A DNA stretch of 64,000 nucleotides, from the NCBI GenBank assembly GCA_003586115.2, contig QVOM02000053.1:913658-977657 (forward strand), given 5' to 3'. The translations under genes were made by a program, and so were the position numbers. Positions within the stretch are counted from its first letter, which is position 1; each line of letters begins with the position of its first letter. Positions 59,755-64,000 of the stretch are shown in pieces. Source of the stretch: Salvator merianae (taxonomy: Eukaryota; Chordata; Lepidosauria; Squamata; Teiidae). The notes below the pieces were generated by a model. It was given only the letters and a program-made list of their open reading frames with translations, made no database searches and was not told the origin of the DNA.

Positions 59755-60849
59755 GCTGGAAAACAGCAAAGGTGAAAGGAGCTCCCATTTGCCAAAGCTA
59801 CTACCCTGCGCTGTGCTTTGACATCACCTGTTTTACGACTTTTTTGGTGCAACTTGCGGTGCAGGAGCGAAGAGAAGTCTGGCCACAACCTTTCCTCCTC
59901 AGCCCATAAACGCTCCTCTTGTCAAACTGTATCTCTGACCCTCACCTCTCAGGAAATTAAAACTCTACCTCCGTGCAAAGTCCCACATCCTTCATTGCAG
60001 CCCCCACCAGGGATTGTGCAGAGGCTCTCGGCCCCGGCGGAGCAGTTCAGCTGGCGTGAGATAATTGTGATAACCCTCGTAGGCTGGTGACCGTGCCAAA
60101 TTAGCAGAAAAGATGATTCATCTTTTTTATATGCCGTTTTTATCTTCAACCTTTCCCCAGCTCTGTGCTAGACTGCAGCAATAATTTCTTCTCATAGGTT
60201 CTGGACAAGGCCAGGATCCACACATCTATTTACAGCTGCCTTGAAGCCTCATAATTACAATACAGCTGAAATGTCCATTTTCCTTCTCTGACTACAAATA
60301 GGGATCAATCGAATTTTAAATGACTGCTTACGGGCTAGCTTCCGATCATGACCTTTGTAAATGATTACGGCTCACCACTGTTGCTATCTGCTTGGAAAGG
60401 GTAAGGGCAGGTCCGCCTAACTGGCATTTAATCTGGAAAAGAGCCAAAGATACTTGAGCTAAAAACCTAATACAAGTTGGCAAAGGGAAGCTCGCACAGA
60501 CCTTTGTGCTGCACTACAGATCAGGGTGGCTAAGGGATGCGAGCCCAGGGAACCACAAGCGGCAGGGCCCACAGGGTTAGGACGCAGCGGAGGAAAAGGG
60601 GTCCCCTTTCCTATTCCCCCCAACACACACCTGTTGCCCCCTCTTTCCCTTTTATCTCCTCTGCTTTGATTCCCTTCTCTCGGGATCCCAGGTGGCTTAT
60701 TTATTTATTTGTTAATTTATGTACTGGATTTTTATACCAGCCTAATACCTTTGTCTCAATGAGAGAAAATAGAAAGGTAAAGACAAAAATAAACATAAAA
60801 TGTAAATAAACATACATATAAACATGTATATTATAACCTAGTCTAGGCA

Positions 60850-60960
60850 ACATGGGCTCTTTCTGTGTGTAGCGTTGTTCCTGGATAAATCCCGGAACAA
60901 GGCTCTGCTCTCCACATGCTAGTGCAGACTACAGTAGCCCCCAATCACCGCTTCACCCAC
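60850..60960. mobile_element. Short repeat, family D
   Basis: 'gctctttctgtgtgtagc', 'tcccggaacaaggctctgct', 'ctagtgcagactac' parallel the copy at 31488 in the same order and orientation. Confidence 0.45.
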
Positions 60961-62207
60961 ATTGGACGAAGCATGGACAGAGCTAGGATGCCCCAAATGG
61001 AGGCCCAGCCTGGTACGGCTATAAACCTCAACAAAGCAGTCTACAGTTGTCCAGGGCCAGTACACTGGAGTACGTAGCCCTGTGGATGGCACCCCTCTAG
61101 ACAGTTATAATCTTTTTGGTGGCACTCCAGGAGGCACCACCAGCTTTTGGCCACTTCATCTGCTCAGCGTCCGATTTGCTTGTCGTGTGGCCAAGGGAGT
61201 CATTTTTAAGGGCAGAAGGACACGCTTCGGCTTAACTCTGCCTCTCTGTACGCTGGGGCGTCACAACACCATTCTTGTTTAATTTCGTGAAATGCTTCTG
61301 GTCGCCAGCAGTGATTTATATGCCCACGCCTGGCCATTCTTTCTTTAGATGTATTCAATTTTTGTTATTTTATTCCCTGTGGCTTCCTGGGTTGCTTTTG
61401 TTTTTACCATAATGTCAGCATTTTTCATGTCAAAATCAGTACAAGAAGGTGCACAAAAACACAGAACTAAAATAGGTTGAAATCATCACCTTCAGTTTGG
61501 CGATGGGGGTAGTTTTGGTTATTGTGTGTGTGTGGGGAATTTGGGCCAGAAGACTGGCCAGGGGGCTGCTCTTTTGAGGGACCTGTCAGGGACTTTTCTC
61601 ACGGTAGATCATATATATTTATATTTGGAGGACATCATTTCCCTGCACTACAAGGTGGGCAAAGGTTTGCGCCCTTTGCTCAGTATGATGGTGTGTGTGT
61701 GTCTGTCTAATCCCCCTGGCAATTGCCATATGGGGCTCGCCTGTGTTGCTTTATGATTTATTGAATTTATATGCGGCTTCATAAATCTCCCAAGATCTGT
61801 GACAATCCTGACAGACATTGAGGAAGAGAAAGTTGCTGTCTTCTTGGACAACCTGGGTCCAGACTATTTCTCTTTTGCTTGATGCACTTTTGAGGAACTG
61901 ATATGAGCAGCTGACCTAATAGGAATTGTTCTCTACCTCTGAACCTTTTGGAAGTGTGATGCCCAGAAATGAACACAGGTTGTTTTAAAGGCAAAACATG
62001 GGCATCACTTTCTCCACTGGCTTCTTTCCTCTAAGGAGGCCAATGAGGAGTTCAGAAGCTGTGTGGGTTATCAGGACAAACCCTCAGGGGACCCTTCTGA
62101 ACTCCGAAGACAAGCCTTCTGCATGCCTCCCATGTTCTGGATCAGGTCCACTGGTCCTTCTGGGAGACCCAATTAATTGGGTCTACCAGAGATATGGATT
62201 AAGGCCT

Positions 62208-62343
62208 CCCTTAATCTGGATCGTTCTCTGTCTCGTGCAGACAGATCTGGATCAGTGGGGGATGAGGGCTCCTAGATCTGCACTAATGTGAGTATCTGGA
62301 GGCCTACATCCGAACTACGCAGGCCCTTAATACAGATTAAGGG
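62208..62343. mobile_element. Short foldback element, family C (reverse copy)
   Basis: Begins cccttaatctggatc and ends cccttaatacagattaaggg. It aligns in reverse to 41774-41900 along its whole length. Confidence 0.55.
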
Positions 62344-62398
62344 CTTGTGCAGAAAGACCCATGAGATGGAGAAGCAAACTCTTTCTTAGCCACTCACA

Positions 62399-62441
62399 AA
62401 GGAAGGAAGGAAGGAAGGAAGGAAGGAAGGAAGGAAGGAAG
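62399..62441. repeat. (GGAA)n microsatellite
   Basis: About ten uninterrupted GGAA units. Confidence 0.95.
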
Positions 62442-63377
62442 TTAACTTTCAGAGCAAACTTCCCCAAATATATCACAGTGAATTTGCTTAGCATCAGTAG
62501 TTAGGGGAGGCAACATTTGGGGCTAGCGCTTTTTTCTTTGTTGTGTGACAATCCACCCTCAGGTCGGTTACGATTTCTCTCAGCGAAGGTGAGATAAGTA
62601 CAATGATTGCCACATTCACATTTATAGCATGACAATATCCAGCTGAAATGTGAAAAGTGCAGCATTTCATACAAATTCCTTGCATGCAATTCCTTGCAAA
62701 GTAGGAGGAATTTTAGGGAGGAAGAAGTGCAAGCGCTCCCGTACGCTGACGGTGGGATCAATTACCATAACCTCCTGTGAATACAGAGTATTTTCTGCCT
62801 TCCCAGGAGCAACAGATCTTTGCACTAAAGATTCTCACCTAAACCCTGCTGTTATACATCATCGGCAAAACATGCCGCTAATGTAAGCATCTCAAAAAAC
62901 ACTTACATGTACACAAGTAAATACCAGCAGCAAAAACAAAAATCAAACACGGCAGCTGATTTTGCCCCTCTGCTGCCGAGCAACAGAACCTCAGATAATA
63001 AGGATTGTGCCAGCAAGGGAATTAAGTGGTGCCCTTTAATCCTGCTCTCTAAACCTGTAGTTCATGTGTGTCTGGGGCAAGATCCACACGACCAAACCAG
63101 GCTGAGCTGAAAGGGCTCCAAGAGTGCACTGACTGCATGTCACTGTGCCCGTCCGGTGGCTTGCCTGCTCTTGAGGGTGGCATCTGCCCACAGGCCCACA
63201 CTTTCTGCAGTGCGAAAAAATCCATCCAGTCCTGGTTCACTTCTGTAGCTGCCGTACGGTGGGCGCATGGGTGACCTACCTGCTATCACGCTGCTCAGGT
63301 CCTTGAAACTAAGTGCTGAAAATGGCCAACTTCTGGAGCCACTTCTGGCACTTTGCTTCAAGGTCCTGGATGTAACC

Positions 63378-63413
63378 TTCAATGCCGGGGAATTTTCATT
63401 CCCCGGCCTTGAA
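63378..63413. repeat. Compact hairpin (16-bp arms, 4-base loop)
   Basis: The core gccggggaat-tttc-attccccggc is perfect, and pairing extends to ttcaa/ttgaa with a single mismatch. GC-rich stem in otherwise mixed DNA. Confidence 0.8.
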
Positions 63414-63927
63414 CTTTGCACAGGGATGAGGGATGCGTGAATAGCCTGTCCAGCCCAGAAGCAGATCTTCTGCAGCTTGCTAATTTAGAGATCACTACCT
63501 CTTTCCAGTGAAGGTAAATCTCAAGCCAGGGTTGATATTGTTCCAGCAGTAGCTTTCAGAATGTAAGGTCGTCGGTAGCTGCGGAACTGAAAAATCTGGC
63601 CTCATCTACCACCTGAGCAAAGAACATGGTAAAGAGCTGCTGCCTTTTCCCACAGTCTTTGCCTAGAGCAAAGGTTCTGGGACCACCAGCTTTTCCACTG
63701 AGGGGGTGGTCTCCTGTCCATGGGCAAATAGGGATTTTCCTTGCAGAGGAGAGGCACAGAACTGGGGCAGTGAAATGTGGTCAAAGCACTCTTCTTCTGA
63801 CAACCGAGGAGCAGAGCATGCCGGGTGCTCATGTCCTGCTGGTGGGCTTCCTTTTGCAGCTGGCTGGACAGCAACCACTGTGGAAGCTGGACTAGATGGG
63901 TCACGGTTCCCCTCCAGCAGGGGCAGT

Positions 63928-64000
63928 TACATAAGAACATAAGAGGAGCCCTGCTGGACCAGGCCACGGCCCATCTAGTCCAGAGCCCTGTTTCACACAG
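63928..64000 (-). repeat. CR1-like LINE 3' end fragment, cut by window edge
   Basis: 'agaacataagaggagccctg', 'ctggaccaggccacggccca' and 'tctagtccagagccctgttt' match the 22672 copy in the same orientation. It continues beyond the window. Confidence 0.7.

Larger units (their letters stand above)
59755..63927. other. Gene desert segment
   Basis: No exon. 60040-60480 is repeat-free with 'gagataattgtgataaccct' and 'tttgtaaatgattacggctc' and is a candidate conserved element. Then come the family D, family C and GGAA repeats and a compact hairpin. Confidence 0.4.

Noticed and set aside
20830..64000. KCTD15 or other coding exons in the desert
   Set aside because: I looked for KCTD15-type BTB-domain text and for other recognisable exons with splice sites on both strands and found none; very short or diverged exons could be missed.

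Overview
This window is vertebrate nuclear DNA, most likely from a squamate reptile (lizard or snake). The organism call rests on two things. The protein-coding exons are clearly tetrapod-like. The interspersed repeats include tRNA-derived SINEs carrying the Sauria-SINE-like segment 'ggcaatggcaaaccac', CR1-like LINE 3' ends, and many short hAT-type foldback elements. There is no sign of bacterial, viral or plasmid organisation, and the long computed open reading frames outside the exons are chance frames.

Only two protein-coding genes can be supported, both on the minus strand and both apparently intact. PDCD2L (programmed cell death 2-like) has seven coding exons between 6273 and 1834, giving a 373-residue protein. 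LSM14A (RAP55A, an LSm/FDF/TFG/RGG protein of P-bodies and translational repression) has ten coding exons between 20382 and 9273, giving a 464-residue protein that ends in KDNKVAA. All exon phases join without a frame break, and all splice sites are GT-AG except PDCD2L intron 5, which uses a GC-AG donor. The two genes lie head-to-tail: about 3 kb separates the LSM14A stop from the PDCD2L ATG, and most of that is LSM14A 3' UTR.

Layout. 1-1830 is repeat-rich intergenic DNA with a small CpG-rich patch that ends in a perfect plus-strand splice donor. 1834-6273 is PDCD2L, with a CpG-rich promoter at about 6270-6560. 6560-7400 is a short intergenic gap holding a repeat tail and a SINE fragment. 7400-20382 is LSM14A with its 3' UTR. 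20000-20800 is the LSM14A CpG-rich promoter. From about 20830 to 64000 there is a gene-poor 43 kb desert in which I found no convincing exon. It holds CR1-like fragments, two SINEs, several families of foldback (MITE-like) DNA transposons, tetranucleotide microsatellites, and AT-rich stretches that read like candidate conserved enhancers. From the human order this desert would lie between LSM14A and KCTD15.

Most worth a second look: a hAT-type MITE family with two copies flanked by perfect 8-bp target duplications, one of them nested in another repeat; direct PDCD2L-LSM14A adjacency where human has GARRE1 and GPI between them; the GC-AG intron in PDCD2L; and the PDCD2L stop codon lying inside an AATAAA hexamer. 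I found no evidence of a novel multi-gene system.
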